Shown here: positions 40,747 through 49,193 of the stretch, piece by piece
Layout: each line of letters starts with the position of its first letter
Position numbering within the stretch: the stretch's first letter is position 1
Assembly: GCA_038040395.1 (NCBI GenBank)
Contig: JBBPIJ010000008.1
Span: 1 to 64,000, forward strand
Direction: 5' to 3'
DNA: 64,000 nucleotides
DNA from: VAXT01 sp038040395
GTDB taxonomy: Bacteria; Actinomycetota; Thermoleophilia; Gaiellales; Gaiellaceae
Made by a program: the position numbers and the translations under genes
Notes under the pieces: model-generated
What the model saw: only the letters and a program-made list of their open reading frames with translations
The model's database searches: none
Told to the model about the DNA's origin: nothing

Positions 40747-41621
40747 CAGATCTCCAACGACGCGCGAGCGCTATTGGTTACGGCTCCGGCACGTTCGAGC
40801 GCCTCGGCGAGCTCCTCGAGCTGCACCTCGCTCTCGACCGGGATCTCCAGCCCGCGGGCAGTGACCCGCGCGGGGAACCCGGTCAGCGTCTCCGCCGCAC
40901 GCCGCACGCGCTCCGCAAGCTGCGGGTCGGCCGGCGCCTGCCGCCTACGCTTCACCCTGGCGCCGGACCAGCGCGCCTCGCGCTCGGCCGCGCGAACGGA
41001 GAGCCCCTGGCGGACGATCTTGCGAGCGAGGCGGCGGCGGCCCTCGTTATCCGGAACGGCCAAGACAGCACGCGCGTGGCCCTCGGTCAGCTCACCGCGT
41101 TCGACCATCGAAAGAATGTCGTCGGAGAGCTCCAGTAGGCGCACGCGATTGGAGACGGCCGGCTTCGACCCGCCGACCCGCTCGGCGATCTCGCCAAGCG
41201 AGAGGCCGAACTCGTCGGTCAGGAGGGCATAAGCGCGAGCCTCCTCGACCGGCGAGAGCCCCTCGCGCGCCACGTTCTCGATCAGGCCGAGCAGGAGTGA
41301 ATCGCGGTCGTCGGCGTCGCGAACGAGCGCGGGCAGCACCTCCACCCCCGCCTCGCGTGCGGCCCGCCAGCGGCGCTCGCCTGCGATCAGCTCGTAGCCG
41401 CCTGCGGGGCGGAGCCGGAGGACGACCGGCTGGATGATCCCCTGCGCCCGGATCGACTCGGCCAGGCCCGCGGTCGCCTCGTGGTCGAAGCGCTTCCGCG
41501 GCTGGCGCGGGTTCGGATGGATCTGCTCGACGGGCACCTGCGCGAGGTCGCTCGTGCCCGCACCGCCGATCAGGACTTCCAGGCCTCGACCCAGGCCTCT
41601 GCGCTCAGGGACGCTCGACAA
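40746..41621 (-). CDS. parB: Chromosome-partitioning protein ParB
   Basis: TTG 41621 begins LSSVPERRGLGRGLEVLIGG, the usual ParB leader that contacts ParA, and overlaps the parA end by 17 bases. The CTPase/nuclease-like domain has NPRQPRKRFD and GYELIAGERRWRAAREAG, then LLLGLIENVAREGLSPVEEA and a helix-turn-helix LSLGEIAERVGGSKPAVSNR. 291 residues. It binds parS sites near the origin and loads SMC. No perfect parS (TGTTTCACGTGAAACA) was spotted in the window. Confidence 0.95.
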   Translation of the reverse strand: MSSVPERRGLGRGLEVLIGGAGTSDLAQVPVEQIHPNPRQPRKRFDHEATAGLAESIRAQGIIQPVVLRLRPAGGYELIAGERRWRAAREAGVEVLPALVRDADDRDSLLLGLIENVAREGLSPVEEARAYALLTDEFGLSLGEIAERVGGSKPAVSNRVRLLELSDDILSMVERGELTEGHARAVLAVPDNEGRRRLARKIVRQGLSVRAAEREARWSGARVKRRRQAPADPQLAERVRRAAETLTGFPARVTARGLEIPVESEVQLEELAEALERAGAVTNSARASLEI

Positions 41622-42369
41622 GCTCCATCGCCACCTTCCAGTAGGCCTCCGCACCGGCCGAGCGCGGGTCGTAGGTGATGATCGGCTCGCCGTGGCTCGG
41701 CGCTTCGGCGATTCGCACGGAGCGCGGCACCCGCGCTCGAAAGAGAAGCGATCCAAAATGCCGCTCGAGCTCCGCGGCAACATCGGCCGAAAGCCTCGTG
41801 CGCCCGTCGACCATCGTCAGGACGACTCCCGACAGCGCGAGCGCGGGGTTCAGCCGTGTCCGGATCAGCCCAAGCGAGTGGACGAGCTGCGACAGGCCTT
41901 CGAGTGCGTAGTACTCGGCCTGCACGGGCACGAGGACACGGCTCGCGGCGGCGAGAGCGTTCACGGTCAGGGGGCCGAGCGACGGCGGGCAGTCGACGAA
42001 GACGAAGCCGTACGTGTCGGCCGCCGGCGCCAGCGTCTCGGCGAGGAATCGCTCCCCGTCGCCGCGGCGGGCCAGCTCCGCGGCGGTGCCTGCGAGGTCC
42101 GGCTTCGACGGGATCAGGTCGAGATTCTCGAAGCGCGTCGGCCGCGCCAGCTCACTCGGCGGCGCACCGTCGAGCAGATCGCAGCTCGAAGCGCCGTTCG
42201 CGCGCTCGCCCAGGCCCGACGTCGCGTTCGCCTGCGGGTCGAGATCGACCAACAGGACTCGTTCTCCGGCGTGCGCGAGGCATGCCGCGAGATTCACGGC
42301 AGTCGTCGTCTTGCCGACCCCGCCCTTCTGGTTGGCGACGGCGTAGATGCGCCCGGCCACGCAGGCCAC
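41605..42369 (-). CDS. parA: Chromosome-partitioning ATPase ParA (Soj)
   Basis: GTG 42369 gives 254 residues starting VACVAGRIYAVANQKGGVGK; GTG 42360 is an alternative. A longer frame to 42585 is a shadow of rsmG. The deviant Walker A is NQKGGVGKTTTAVNLA, the switch is LLVDLDPQANATSGLG and Walker B is FVFVDCPPSLGPLTVNAL. It uses ATP-dependent DNA binding to pull ParB-origin complexes apart. It starts six bases after the rsmG stop. Confidence 0.95.
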   Translation of the reverse strand: MACVAGRIYAVANQKGGVGKTTTAVNLAACLAHAGERVLLVDLDPQANATSGLGERANGASSCDLLDGAPPSELARPTRFENLDLIPSKPDLAGTAAELARRGDGERFLAETLAPAADTYGFVFVDCPPSLGPLTVNALAAASRVLVPVQAEYYALEGLSQLVHSLGLIRTRLNPALALSGVVLTMVDGRTRLSADVAAELERHFGSLLFRARVPRSVRIAEAPSHGEPIITYDPRSAGAEAYWKVAMELVERP

Positions 42370-42374
42370 TCTAG

Positions 42375-42965
42375 TCAGGCGAGAGGACGTTTCCGGGCCA
42401 CGCCCGGGCGCCGCGGGAACCCCGCCGGAGTCGCCTCGAGCTTGGGCACGACGGCCAGGCCGGCCCGCTGCTCGGGAGGGCCTCCACCGAGCTGCTCGGC
42501 CGCCCGCCCTAGCTGCCGAAGATCCGCGGAGGGCCCGAGCCAGAGGATCGCAGCGCCCCCGGGTCGGACGAGCGGCAGCGTCCATTCGAGCGCTACCGGC
42601 GGCGGGGCGAGCGCCTTGGCGACGGCGACGCCAAACCGGTCGATCGCCTGCTCCTCGGCACGCCCGCGGACGACGGTGACGTTCGGAAAGCCGGCGGCCA
42701 TGCGTTCGAGGAACTCCACCTTGCGCGCATTCGCTTCCAGCAGGGTCACCTGACGGTCGGGAAGCGCCGCCGCGAGCGGGATCCCGGGCGAGCCGCCACC
42801 GGAGCCGACGTCGAGGATCGGGCCGTCGAACGCGCGCACGACGTCCGCGCCCCGCAGGGCGTCCTCGGCAAGCATCGCCCAGGCCTCCTCTCGGTCCTCG
42901 ATCCCAGTCAGGCCCGGCGTGGCGAGCAAGTCGTCCAGCCAGCGCTCGAGCCGGGGATCGTTCAA
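42375..42965 (-). CDS. rsmG: 16S rRNA (guanine527-N7)-methyltransferase
   Basis: RsmG/GidB features in 196 residues: SAM site ILDVGSGGGSPGIPLAAALP, LLEANARKVEFLERMA and the loop VVRGRAEEQ. The ATG overlaps the jag stop by four bases. It methylates G527 of 16S rRNA, and its loss gives low-level streptomycin resistance in other bacteria. It keeps its standard place between jag and parA at the origin. Confidence 0.95.
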   Translation of the reverse strand: MNDPRLERWLDDLLATPGLTGIEDREEAWAMLAEDALRGADVVRAFDGPILDVGSGGGSPGIPLAAALPDRQVTLLEANARKVEFLERMAAGFPNVTVVRGRAEEQAIDRFGVAVAKALAPPPVALEWTLPLVRPGGAAILWLGPSADLRQLGRAAEQLGGGPPEQRAGLAVVPKLEATPAGFPRRPGVARKRPLA

Positions 42966-43648
42966 GCGAGCGGCAAGATGACGACGAAGCGGTTGGGCTC
43001 GGTGCCCTCGCTTCCCGTCTCGACCCCGTCGAATTCCTTCAGGCGCAGGTGGATCGTCTTCCGCTCGACTGCAGTCATCGGCTCGAGCTCAACGCGAGAG
43101 TGAGTCGCGACCGCCTCCTCGGCGCTTCTCACCGCAAGCGCCTCGAGGGCCGTGCGCCGTCGCTCCCGGTAGCCCGCGGCGTCGATCACGACGTCCTTGC
43201 GGTCGTCGGGCCAGGTGCGCCAGACAATTGCGTTCACGAGGTACTGGATCGCGTCGATCGTCTGCCCGTGCTTCCCGATCAGGAGGCCGAGGTTCGAGCC
43301 GGAGCAGGTCGCCGTCAACACCTCGTCGCCCTCGACGATGTCGATCCGGCAGCGGACTCCGATGCCGGCTGTGATCCGCTCGACCAGATCGCGCACCTTG
43401 CCCGCGAGGTCGGTATCGCTCTCGAGCTCCACGGGCGTCCCGACCGAGTCGGAGTCGATGGACGCGATCACCCGGGCCGGCGCATAGCCGACGCCAAGCA
43501 GGCCACGCTCACCTTCGGCGACGACCTGAAACTGCACGGCGGCCTTGTCGAGGGCGGGATGAAGCTTCTCGAGCTCCCGCAGCGCGGCCCATTTGGCCTC
43601 GCCGACGGTTTCGCCCGTCGCCTCCACCTGGCGCAGGTCCTCGTTCAT
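42962..43648 (-). CDS. jag: Jag/KhpB RNA-binding protein (SpoIIIJ-associated)
   Basis: ATG 43648 overlaps the yidC stop by four bases and starts MNEDLRQVEATGETVGEAKW. It has an N-terminal Jag_N domain (about 1-55, ending GERGLLGVGYAPARV), a KH domain with the GxxG-type loop NLGLLIGKHGQTIDAIQYLV, and an R3H domain with AAGYRERRRTALEALA and PMTAVERKTIHLRLKE. Length 228 residues. KhpB-type proteins bind many transcripts and affect cell division. A longer frame to 44404 is a shadow of yidC. Confidence 0.93.
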   Translation of the reverse strand: MNEDLRQVEATGETVGEAKWAALRELEKLHPALDKAAVQFQVVAEGERGLLGVGYAPARVIASIDSDSVGTPVELESDTDLAGKVRDLVERITAGIGVRCRIDIVEGDEVLTATCSGSNLGLLIGKHGQTIDAIQYLVNAIVWRTWPDDRKDVVIDAAGYRERRRTALEALAVRSAEEAVATHSRVELEPMTAVERKTIHLRLKEFDGVETGSEGTEPNRFVVILPLA

Positions 43649-44460
43649 CGTCGCGCCTTCTTCTTGCGCTTCACGCGCTTGGGCGCTGCCGGCGCGGCGG
43701 GCTTCTCGGACACGGGCTGCTCGCCGTCGCCGTCGCCGGACGCCGAATCGGCCTTCGGCGGTGTGCGCGAAGAGCGCTTCGGCGGAGGGGGCGGCTTCTT
43801 GGGAACGAGGCGCCTCGTCACGACTCCCTGCCCGACCGTCCACAGGTTCGTCGTCACCCAGTAGACGACGAGGCCGACGGGGAAATTGACGAGGACGGGG
43901 ACGAACGCGACAGGCAGCACCATCATCAGCACCCGCTGGTTCTTGTCCATCGTCGCCGACATGAAGTACGTCGACGCGAGCTGGCTGAGGACGTAGATCA
44001 CGAGCAGCAGGTACCCCGACCAGTGCGCGTTCGCATGATGGGTGATGTCGGGGACGATGCCGAGCCAGCCGACGTGGTCGCCGGGATCGATCAGGTCGTT
44101 CGAGTGCCGCAGCACGAGGTAGAGCGCGATGAACACCGGGAACTGGAAGAGAATCGGGAGGCACGGAGCCGCCGGGTTCACGTTGTTGTCCCGGTAGAAC
44201 TTCATGAGCTCCTCGTTGCGCTTCTGCTTGTCGTGCTTGTAGCGCTGCTGGATCGACTTCATCTCCGGCATGTGCGCCTGCATCGACTGCATCGAGTGGA
44301 TCTGCTTGACCGTCAGCGGGACGAGCAGCATCCGCACGAGGAGGGTCAACGCGACAATCGACCAGGCCCACGTCAACCCGATCGCACCGTGAGGCCCCAG
44401 CCATTCCAGGATGCTGCGGAGGATGTCCTCGAGCGGCGTGAGCGGGCTGCCGAGGATCAT
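43645..44460 (-). CDS. yidC: Membrane protein insertase YidC/Oxa1
   Basis: ATG 44460 overlaps the yidD stop by four bases (271 residues, the short Gram-positive form). The five-helix Oxa1 core includes WSIVALTLLVRMLLVPLTVK with the conserved groove arginine, the coiled hairpin MPEMKSIQQRYKHDKQKRNE, and PCLPILFQFPVFIALYLVLR. The C-terminal tail is basic (PKRVKRKKKARR), as expected for ribosome contact. It inserts membrane proteins with or without SecYEG. Confidence 0.95.
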   Translation of the reverse strand: MILGSPLTPLEDILRSILEWLGPHGAIGLTWAWSIVALTLLVRMLLVPLTVKQIHSMQSMQAHMPEMKSIQQRYKHDKQKRNEELMKFYRDNNVNPAAPCLPILFQFPVFIALYLVLRHSNDLIDPGDHVGWLGIVPDITHHANAHWSGYLLLVIYVLSQLASTYFMSATMDKNQRVLMMVLPVAFVPVLVNFPVGLVVYWVTTNLWTVGQGVVTRRLVPKKPPPPPKRSSRTPPKADSASGDGDGEQPVSEKPAAPAAPKRVKRKKKARR

Positions 44461-44699
44461 CGGAACAGCCCCTGGTGCTCGGCGTAGTCGACGCCGCCCT
44501 TGCTCCACGGGTTACAGCGGAGCAGCCTCCAGCCGGCGAGGATCACGCCTCGAATGAGCCCGTACCGGCGCAGGGCGTCGATCGCGTACTGCGAACAGGA
44601 AGGGTGGTACTTGCAGCCGCCCGGGAAGAGTGCGCCCGCCGTGTAGCGGTACGCGTACACGAGCCCGATCCCCAGGTAGCCGGGGAGTTTCAGAATCAT
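44457..44699 (-). CDS. yidD: Membrane protein insertion efficiency factor YidD
   Basis: ATG 44699 overlaps the rnpA stop by four bases. The 80-residue protein has the family core GGCKYHPSCSQYAIDALRRY and WRLLRCNPWSKGGVDY with three conserved cysteines. An amphipathic N-terminal helix would bind the inner face of the membrane. A longer frame to 44948 is a shadow of rnpA. Confidence 0.95.
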   Translation of the reverse strand: MILKLPGYLGIGLVYAYRYTAGALFPGGCKYHPSCSQYAIDALRRYGLIRGVILAGWRLLRCNPWSKGGVDYAEHQGLFR

Positions 44700-45040
44700 G
44701 CCGCCGCCTTGCCGAGGACCTCGTCGACGCGTTCGCCGAGCCACTCGAAGCCCTTCGCCTGGGTGCCCTCGACGAGCCCGGGCCGGACGATCAGCACGTA
44801 GTCGCAGGCCGGCGGCAGCGTCTCCAGCCGGGCGCGCCAGGTCTCTCGCAACTGGCGCTTGATCTTCGAGCGGACGGTCGACCCGCCGGCCCCCTTCGGG
44901 ACGGCGATACCGAGTCGCGGCTCCTCTCCGTCCTCGCGGGGGAACCAATAGAGGACCAGGAAGCGCGTCGACACGGAGCGGCCGTGCCGGTAGACGGCGT
45001 CAAAGTCCCTGGAGCGGGAGAGGCGGTGCCGGCGATGCAC
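44696..45040 (-). CDS. rnpA: Ribonuclease P protein component
   Basis: The 114-residue RnpA has the N-terminal RLSRSRDFDAVYRHGRS, the central GIAVPKGAGGSTVRSKIKRQ (the RNR-motif region, here with SKIKRQLRE) and YVLIVRPGLVEG. It helps the catalytic RNA trim the 5' leader of tRNA precursors. It follows rpmH by 11 bases, as in most bacteria. Confidence 0.95.
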   Translation of the reverse strand: MHRRHRLSRSRDFDAVYRHGRSVSTRFLVLYWFPREDGEEPRLGIAVPKGAGGSTVRSKIKRQLRETWRARLETLPPACDYVLIVRPGLVEGTQAKGFEWLGERVDEVLGKAAA

Positions 45041-45051
45041 TTGTTCGTGAG

Positions 45052-45186
45052 TCAGGCAGAGAGCCGCTTGCGTCCCCGGGCCCTTCGTCGCTTCAGGATC
45101 GCCCGGCCGGCCCGCGTTGCCATGCGAGCGCGAAATCCGTGCCGTCGCTTCCTGCGGCGCACGTTTGGCTGATAGGTCCGCTTCAC
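45052..45186 (-). CDS. rpmH: 50S ribosomal protein L34
   Basis: GTG 45186 starts a 44-residue protein VKRTYQPNVRRRKRRHGFRA that matches L34 along its entire length. An upstream in-frame extension to 45405 reads through the origin region and is rejected. It is the first gene of the leftward rpmH-rnpA-yidD-yidC-jag-rsmG-parA-parB run. Confidence 0.97.
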   Translation of the reverse strand: MKRTYQPNVRRRKRRHGFRARMATRAGRAILKRRRARGRKRLSA

Positions 45187-45504
45187 GGTAAGAGGTGAGA
45201 GAAAGAGAGGAACGAGCGCCCTTTTTACTGGACGCGCGGCCAGTATAGACGAGGGCCTCCGCGTCAGGTTATCCACAGCTCGACGCGTGTTTACAGGTTT
45301 GAAAAACTGCTGCGAGGGAGGGCCTGTTGCCCGTTCGCGGACCCCCGCCGGCCAGACTGTCCACACCTGTGGACGAAGGTGTGGAGTGGAAGGAAATGCC
45401 TGCAAACCGAGGTGTTTTTACCCCCGTACGTACCCCGTTGAGTGCCCGGGACGACGCTGTTATGCTCGCTACTCACCCCCGAACCGAGGAGATGGTCCGG
45501 CGAC
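45187..45504. promoter_or_regulatory. Divergent rpmH/dnaA control region with DnaA boxes
   Basis: One perfect DnaA box TTATCCACA lies at 45269-45277. A second cluster has GTCCACA-CC-TGTGGAC (45359-45374), a palindrome of two box-like halves, and GTGTGGAG just after. The dnaA promoter is TTGAGT (45438-45443), 17 bases, TATGCT (45461-45466). A minus-strand -10 for rpmH, TATACT, is at 45247-45242. The arrangement fits dnaA autoregulation and possibly part of oriC. Confidence 0.7.
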
Positions 45505-46851
45505 GTGGCGCGCCAGCAAGAGCTGACAGCAGAGAGTCTCTGGACCGAAGTCTCAGGCCGCCTTCAGGGAGCGCTGAACGACACTACGTTCGGCACCTGG
45601 TTCGGCGATGTCACCAGTCACGAGCTCACGGACGAGACGTTCGTCCTCTCCGTCCCGAACGACTTCACGCGCGAGTGGATCGAGGGTCACTTTCTCGACC
45701 TGATCGGGGCGGCCGTCCGCGACGCTTCGGGTAGCGACCGCCGCATCCGCCTCTCGGTCGAGCAGCAGGAGGTCGAGTCGGCAGGGCCGCTGCCCGAGCC
45801 GGAAACGCCGGGGCGAACCGGGTTCGACATGACGCACAAGTACACGTTCGACTCGTTCGTGATCGGGTCGTCCAACCGCTTCGCGCACGCGGCTGCGCTG
45901 GCCGTGGCGGAGGCGCCGGCCCAGGCGTACAACCCGCTTTTCATCTACGGCGGCACCGGGCTCGGAAAGACCCACCTCCTCCAGGCGATCGGCCAGTACG
46001 TGGGCGAGCATTCGAAACGGTTGTCCGCTCGCTACATCACGAGCGAGATGTTCATGAACGACTTCATCAACTCGCTGCGCGACAAGCGGATCGAGGGCTT
46101 CAAGCAGCGCTACCGCACCTACGACCTGTTGCTGATCGACGACATCCAGTTCCTCGAGCACAAGGAGCGGATCCAGGAGGAGTTCTTCCACACCTTCAAC
46201 TCGCTCTACGAGGCCGGCCGGCAGATCGTGATCTCGTCCGACCGCCCACCGCGCGAGATCTCGACGCTCGAGGAACGACTCCGCTCGCGGTTCGAGTGGG
46301 GCCTCATCACCGACATCCAGCCGCCCGACCTCGAGACCCGCATCGCGATCCTCCGCAAGAAGGTGAAGACCGACGGGATCCACATCCCAGACCCGCAGGT
46401 GCTGACGTTCATCGCAGGCCGCGTCTCGACCAACATTCGCGAGCTCGAGGGCGCGCTGACGCGCGTGGTTGCCTTCTCGAGCCTCACCGGCCGGCCGATG
46501 ACGGTCGACCTCTCCCAGGACGTGCTCAAGGACGTCTTCCCGCAAGGCGAGGCTCCCGAGGTCTCCATCGAGCGCATCCAGACGGCGGTCACCGATCGCT
46601 TCGGGCTTTCGATGGAAGAGCTCTGCGGCGAACGAAGGTCGCAGAACATCGTCTATCCGCGTCAGGTTGCGATGTACCTGTCGCGCGAGCTCACCGACGC
46701 CTCGCTCCCGAAGATCGGCCGCGAGTTCGGCGGGCGCGACCACACGACGGTGATCCACGCGACGTCGAAGATCGCGCGCCTGATCCGCGAGGATCGCTCT
46801 GTGTACAACCTGGTGCAAGAGCTCACCGCGCGCATCAAACAAACCCGGTAA
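45505..46851 (+). CDS. dnaA: Chromosomal replication initiator protein DnaA
   Basis: GTG 45505 (448 residues, VARQQELTAESLWTEVSGRL) lies downstream of the promoter -10 at 45461 and after a GAGGAG site. The in-frame GTG 45442 is upstream of that -10 and so unlikely. Domain I is about 1-85. The AAA+ domain has Walker A YGGTGLGKTHLLQAIG, Walker B LLLIDDIQFLEHKE and sensor EERLRSRFEWG. The C-terminal DnaA-box binding domain carries the signature GGRDHTTVIHATSKI. It opens the origin and controls its own gene. Confidence 0.96.
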   Translation: MARQQELTAESLWTEVSGRLQGALNDTTFGTWFGDVTSHELTDETFVLSVPNDFTREWIEGHFLDLIGAAVRDASGSDRRIRLSVEQQEVESAGPLPEPETPGRTGFDMTHKYTFDSFVIGSSNRFAHAAALAVAEAPAQAYNPLFIYGGTGLGKTHLLQAIGQYVGEHSKRLSARYITSEMFMNDFINSLRDKRIEGFKQRYRTYDLLLIDDIQFLEHKERIQEEFFHTFNSLYEAGRQIVISSDRPPREISTLEERLRSRFEWGLITDIQPPDLETRIAILRKKVKTDGIHIPDPQVLTFIAGRVSTNIRELEGALTRVVAFSSLTGRPMTVDLSQDVLKDVFPQGEAPEVSIERIQTAVTDRFGLSMEELCGERRSQNIVYPRQVAMYLSRELTDASLPKIGREFGGRDHTTVIHATSKIARLIREDRSVYNLVQELTARIKQTR

Positions 46852-47040
46852 ATCTGGGGACACTTGAACAAAACTGCTTTCGACATGTGCAAAGAGTCCA
46901 CTTCCCCACATTTCGCATCCCCAGGGCAAACGCCCTCGCCCAACCACGGCACGCCATCGTCCCCAGAGTCCACACCCCCTACTACTGCTGTTACAAATTC
47001 TCTTTAAATGACTGAAATAGAAACTGCAGTAGGAGCGGCT
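46852..47040. other. dnaA-dnaN intergenic region, candidate oriC
   Basis: The region holds several degenerate DnaA-box-like words on either strand (TTCCCCACA at 46902-46910, GAGTCCACA at 46967-46975, and GTCCCCA-type words near 46856 and 46959). These are followed by an AT-rich stretch (about 46989-47025) that could melt. In many bacteria oriC lies exactly here. No perfect box is present, and the upstream dnaA region has better ones, so the origin may be bipartite. This is inference from layout. Confidence 0.45.
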
Positions 47041-48141
47041 GTGAAGGTCACGTGCTCGAAGGACGAGCTCACCCGTGCGCTGTCGGTCGTCGGCAGGGCG
47101 GTCTCGACGAGGGCTTCGGTTCAGGTTCTCGGAGGCATCCTCCTGCGCGCCGCTGACGGGCAACTCGAGCTTGCCGCGACCGACATGGAGCTCTCGCTCC
47201 GTCTCGGCGTTGACTGCCAGGTCGAGGGTGACGGAGCCGTGGTCGCGCCTGGGCGCCTCTTGGTCGAATTGGCGCGGCTGCTTCCGGAGGGCGAGGTCGT
47301 GCTCGAGCACCGGCCGGAGCAGGGCGCACTCGAGGTGACATGCGGAACGGCGAGCTACAAGCTCAACACCTACAGCGCGGAGGACTTCCCGAAGCTCCCG
47401 GATACCGAGAGCGCGCAGACCTTCACCGTCGATCGCGGAGCTTTCCTCGAGACCGTCTCTCGGGTTGCCCGCTCGGCGTCGCGTGACGAGTCACGCCCGG
47501 TTCTGACCGGGATCCTCGTCCGGTTCGAAGGCGGGAAGCTCGTGATGGCGGCGACCGACTCGTACCGGCTCTCGGTCAAGGAGACGGACCTCTCGGGCGG
47601 GGAAGGCGCTGATCTCGAGGCAATCGTCCCGGCCCGCGCGCTCACGGAGCTCTCGCGTATCGCCCAGGACGCGGGCGAGCTTCGCATCGGCGTCCAGGAG
47701 AACCACGTCGTCTTCGGCGCCGGCGACGTTTGGCTGACCACGCGCCGGATCGACGGGCAGTTCCCGAACTACAAACAGCTCCTACCCGAGACCTTCGAGC
47801 ACGAAGTCAAGATGGACCGCGAGGAGTTCCTCGAGGTGGTGCGCCGCGTGTCGGTGATGGCGCAGCGCAACTCGCCGCTTCGCCTGCGCTTCGCAGAGGG
47901 GGAGCTGACCGTCTCGGCGCAGACCCAGGATGTCGGCGAGGCTAAGGAGTCGCTGCCGGCCCAGTTCTCGGGCGAGCCGCTCGAGATCGGCTTCAACCCG
48001 GAGTTCCTGCGCGACGGGCTCGAGTCGGTGGACAGCGAGGAGATCGCATTGCGGTTGATCAGCCCGCTTCGGCCCGGCCTGATCCACTCCGAGGCCGACA
48101 ACTTCTCGTACCTGATCATGCCGATACGACTCGCCGGCTGA
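47041..48141 (+). CDS. dnaN: DNA polymerase III beta subunit (sliding clamp)
   Basis: GTG 47041 begins VKVTCSKDELTRALSVVGRA, the standard DnaN start, with GGAG five bases upstream. ATG 47008 would add eleven residues outside the family. The 366-residue protein has three clamp domains, with AATDMELSLRLGVDCQVEG, DSYRLSVKETDL and the C-terminal YLIMPIRLAG that ends at the protein-binding pocket. Its stop TGA overlaps the proposed CTG start of recF. Confidence 0.96.
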   Translation: MKVTCSKDELTRALSVVGRAVSTRASVQVLGGILLRAADGQLELAATDMELSLRLGVDCQVEGDGAVVAPGRLLVELARLLPEGEVVLEHRPEQGALEVTCGTASYKLNTYSAEDFPKLPDTESAQTFTVDRGAFLETVSRVARSASRDESRPVLTGILVRFEGGKLVMAATDSYRLSVKETDLSGGEGADLEAIVPARALTELSRIAQDAGELRIGVQENHVVFGAGDVWLTTRRIDGQFPNYKQLLPETFEHEVKMDREEFLEVVRRVSVMAQRNSPLRLRFAEGELTVSAQTQDVGEAKESLPAQFSGEPLEIGFNPEFLRDGLESVDSEEIALRLISPLRPGLIHSEADNFSYLIMPIRLAG

Positions 48142-49193
48142 TTGTTCGGACGCTCACGCTCCGCGATTACCGCTCCTATGCCTCGCTCGAGCTGGGTCTC
48201 GAGCCGGGCCTGGTACTGGCCGTCGGCGAGAACGGCGCAGGAAAGACGAACCTGCTCGAGGCGCTGCACGTCGGCACGCAGGGCTTCTCACCGCGCAGCC
48301 GCAACGACGCGCAGCTCGTGCGCTTCGGCGCGGAGGCGGCTCGGATCGAGCTCGCCGGAGACCTTGGCGGGAGAAAGCTGGAGATCGAGCTCACGCTCCG
48401 GCCCGGCGAGGCCAAGCGGGCTTCGCTGAACGGCGCGCCGTTGCGCGCGGCCGAGCAGTTGCGCGCGGAGATTGCGACGCTCGTCTTCACGCCGGACCGG
48501 CTCGTCGTCGTCAAGGGCGGCCCGGCTGCCCGCAGGGCGTACTTCGACCGCGCGCTGGGACGTCTCTTCCCGGCCCGGGCCAGCGTGCCGGCCGAGTATG
48601 GCGCGGCCGTGGCGCAGCGGAACGCGGCGCTGCGGAGGGTGACCTTCGGCGCGTCGTCACGGGACGCGATCGCACCCTGGACCCAGCGCGTGGCGGAGCT
48701 CGGAGGCACGCTCGTCGCTGCGCGGCACGAGGCGATCGCGGCGCTCACTCCTCCGTTTGCCGAGCGTGCCGCCGAGCTCGGACTGGCCGGCGCGACGCTC
48801 GTGTACGAAGCCGAGCCGCCCAGCACCGAGGCTCTCGAGGCGCGGCTCGACGAGGATCTCGACCGGGGTACGACCGGGCTCGGTCCACACCTGGACGAGG
48901 TCGGGATCGCAGCCGAAGGGCGAGACCTGCGCCGCTACGGCTCGCAGGGCGAGCAGCGCCTGGCCGTGCTCTCGCTTCTGCTCGCCGAGGCGGAGCTGCT
49001 CACGGATCGCGGGCCGGCACCGCCGCTTCTTCTCCTCGACGACGTGCTCTCGGAGCTCGACGAGCGAAGGCGGCGTGCCCTGGCCGAGCGGCTGAGCGGC
49101 CGAGGGCAGACGCTGATCACGGCGACCGGCGCCTCGGCGCTCCCGTTCGAGCCGAGCCAGCTCGTCGAGGTCGTCCCGGGAAGCGCGAAATGA
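48138..49193 (+). CDS. recF: DNA replication and repair protein RecF, CTG start inferred
   Basis: The frame preserving homology begins IVRTLTLRDYRSYASLELGL directly after CTG 48138, which overlaps the dnaN stop as CTGA. No ATG, GTG or TTG exists in frame until GTG 48318, and starting there would delete Walker A (GENGAGKTNLLEALH). The protein also has the SMC-type signature GSQGEQRLAVLSLLLAEAEL and Walker B LLLLDDVLSELDERRR. About 351 residues, normal for RecF. It binds gaps at stalled forks and helps RecA loading. Confidence 0.92.
   Translation: MIVRTLTLRDYRSYASLELGLEPGLVLAVGENGAGKTNLLEALHVGTQGFSPRSRNDAQLVRFGAEAARIELAGDLGGRKLEIELTLRPGEAKRASLNGAPLRAAEQLRAEIATLVFTPDRLVVVKGGPAARRAYFDRALGRLFPARASVPAEYGAAVAQRNAALRRVTFGASSRDAIAPWTQRVAELGGTLVAARHEAIAALTPPFAERAAELGLAGATLVYEAEPPSTEALEARLDEDLDRGTTGLGPHLDEVGIAAEGRDLRRYGSQGEQRLAVLSLLLAEAELLTDRGPAPPLLLLDDVLSELDERRRRALAERLSGRGQTLITATGASALPFEPSQLVEVVPGSAK

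Noticed and set aside
45442..45504. Earlier GTG start for dnaA
   Set aside because: It lies upstream of the -10 element at 45461-45466, so it would not be on the transcript from that promoter.
45553..47310. Minus-strand open frame of 585 codons across dnaA and the dnaN start
   Set aside because: Runs through the intergenic candidate origin and two conserved genes in antisense.
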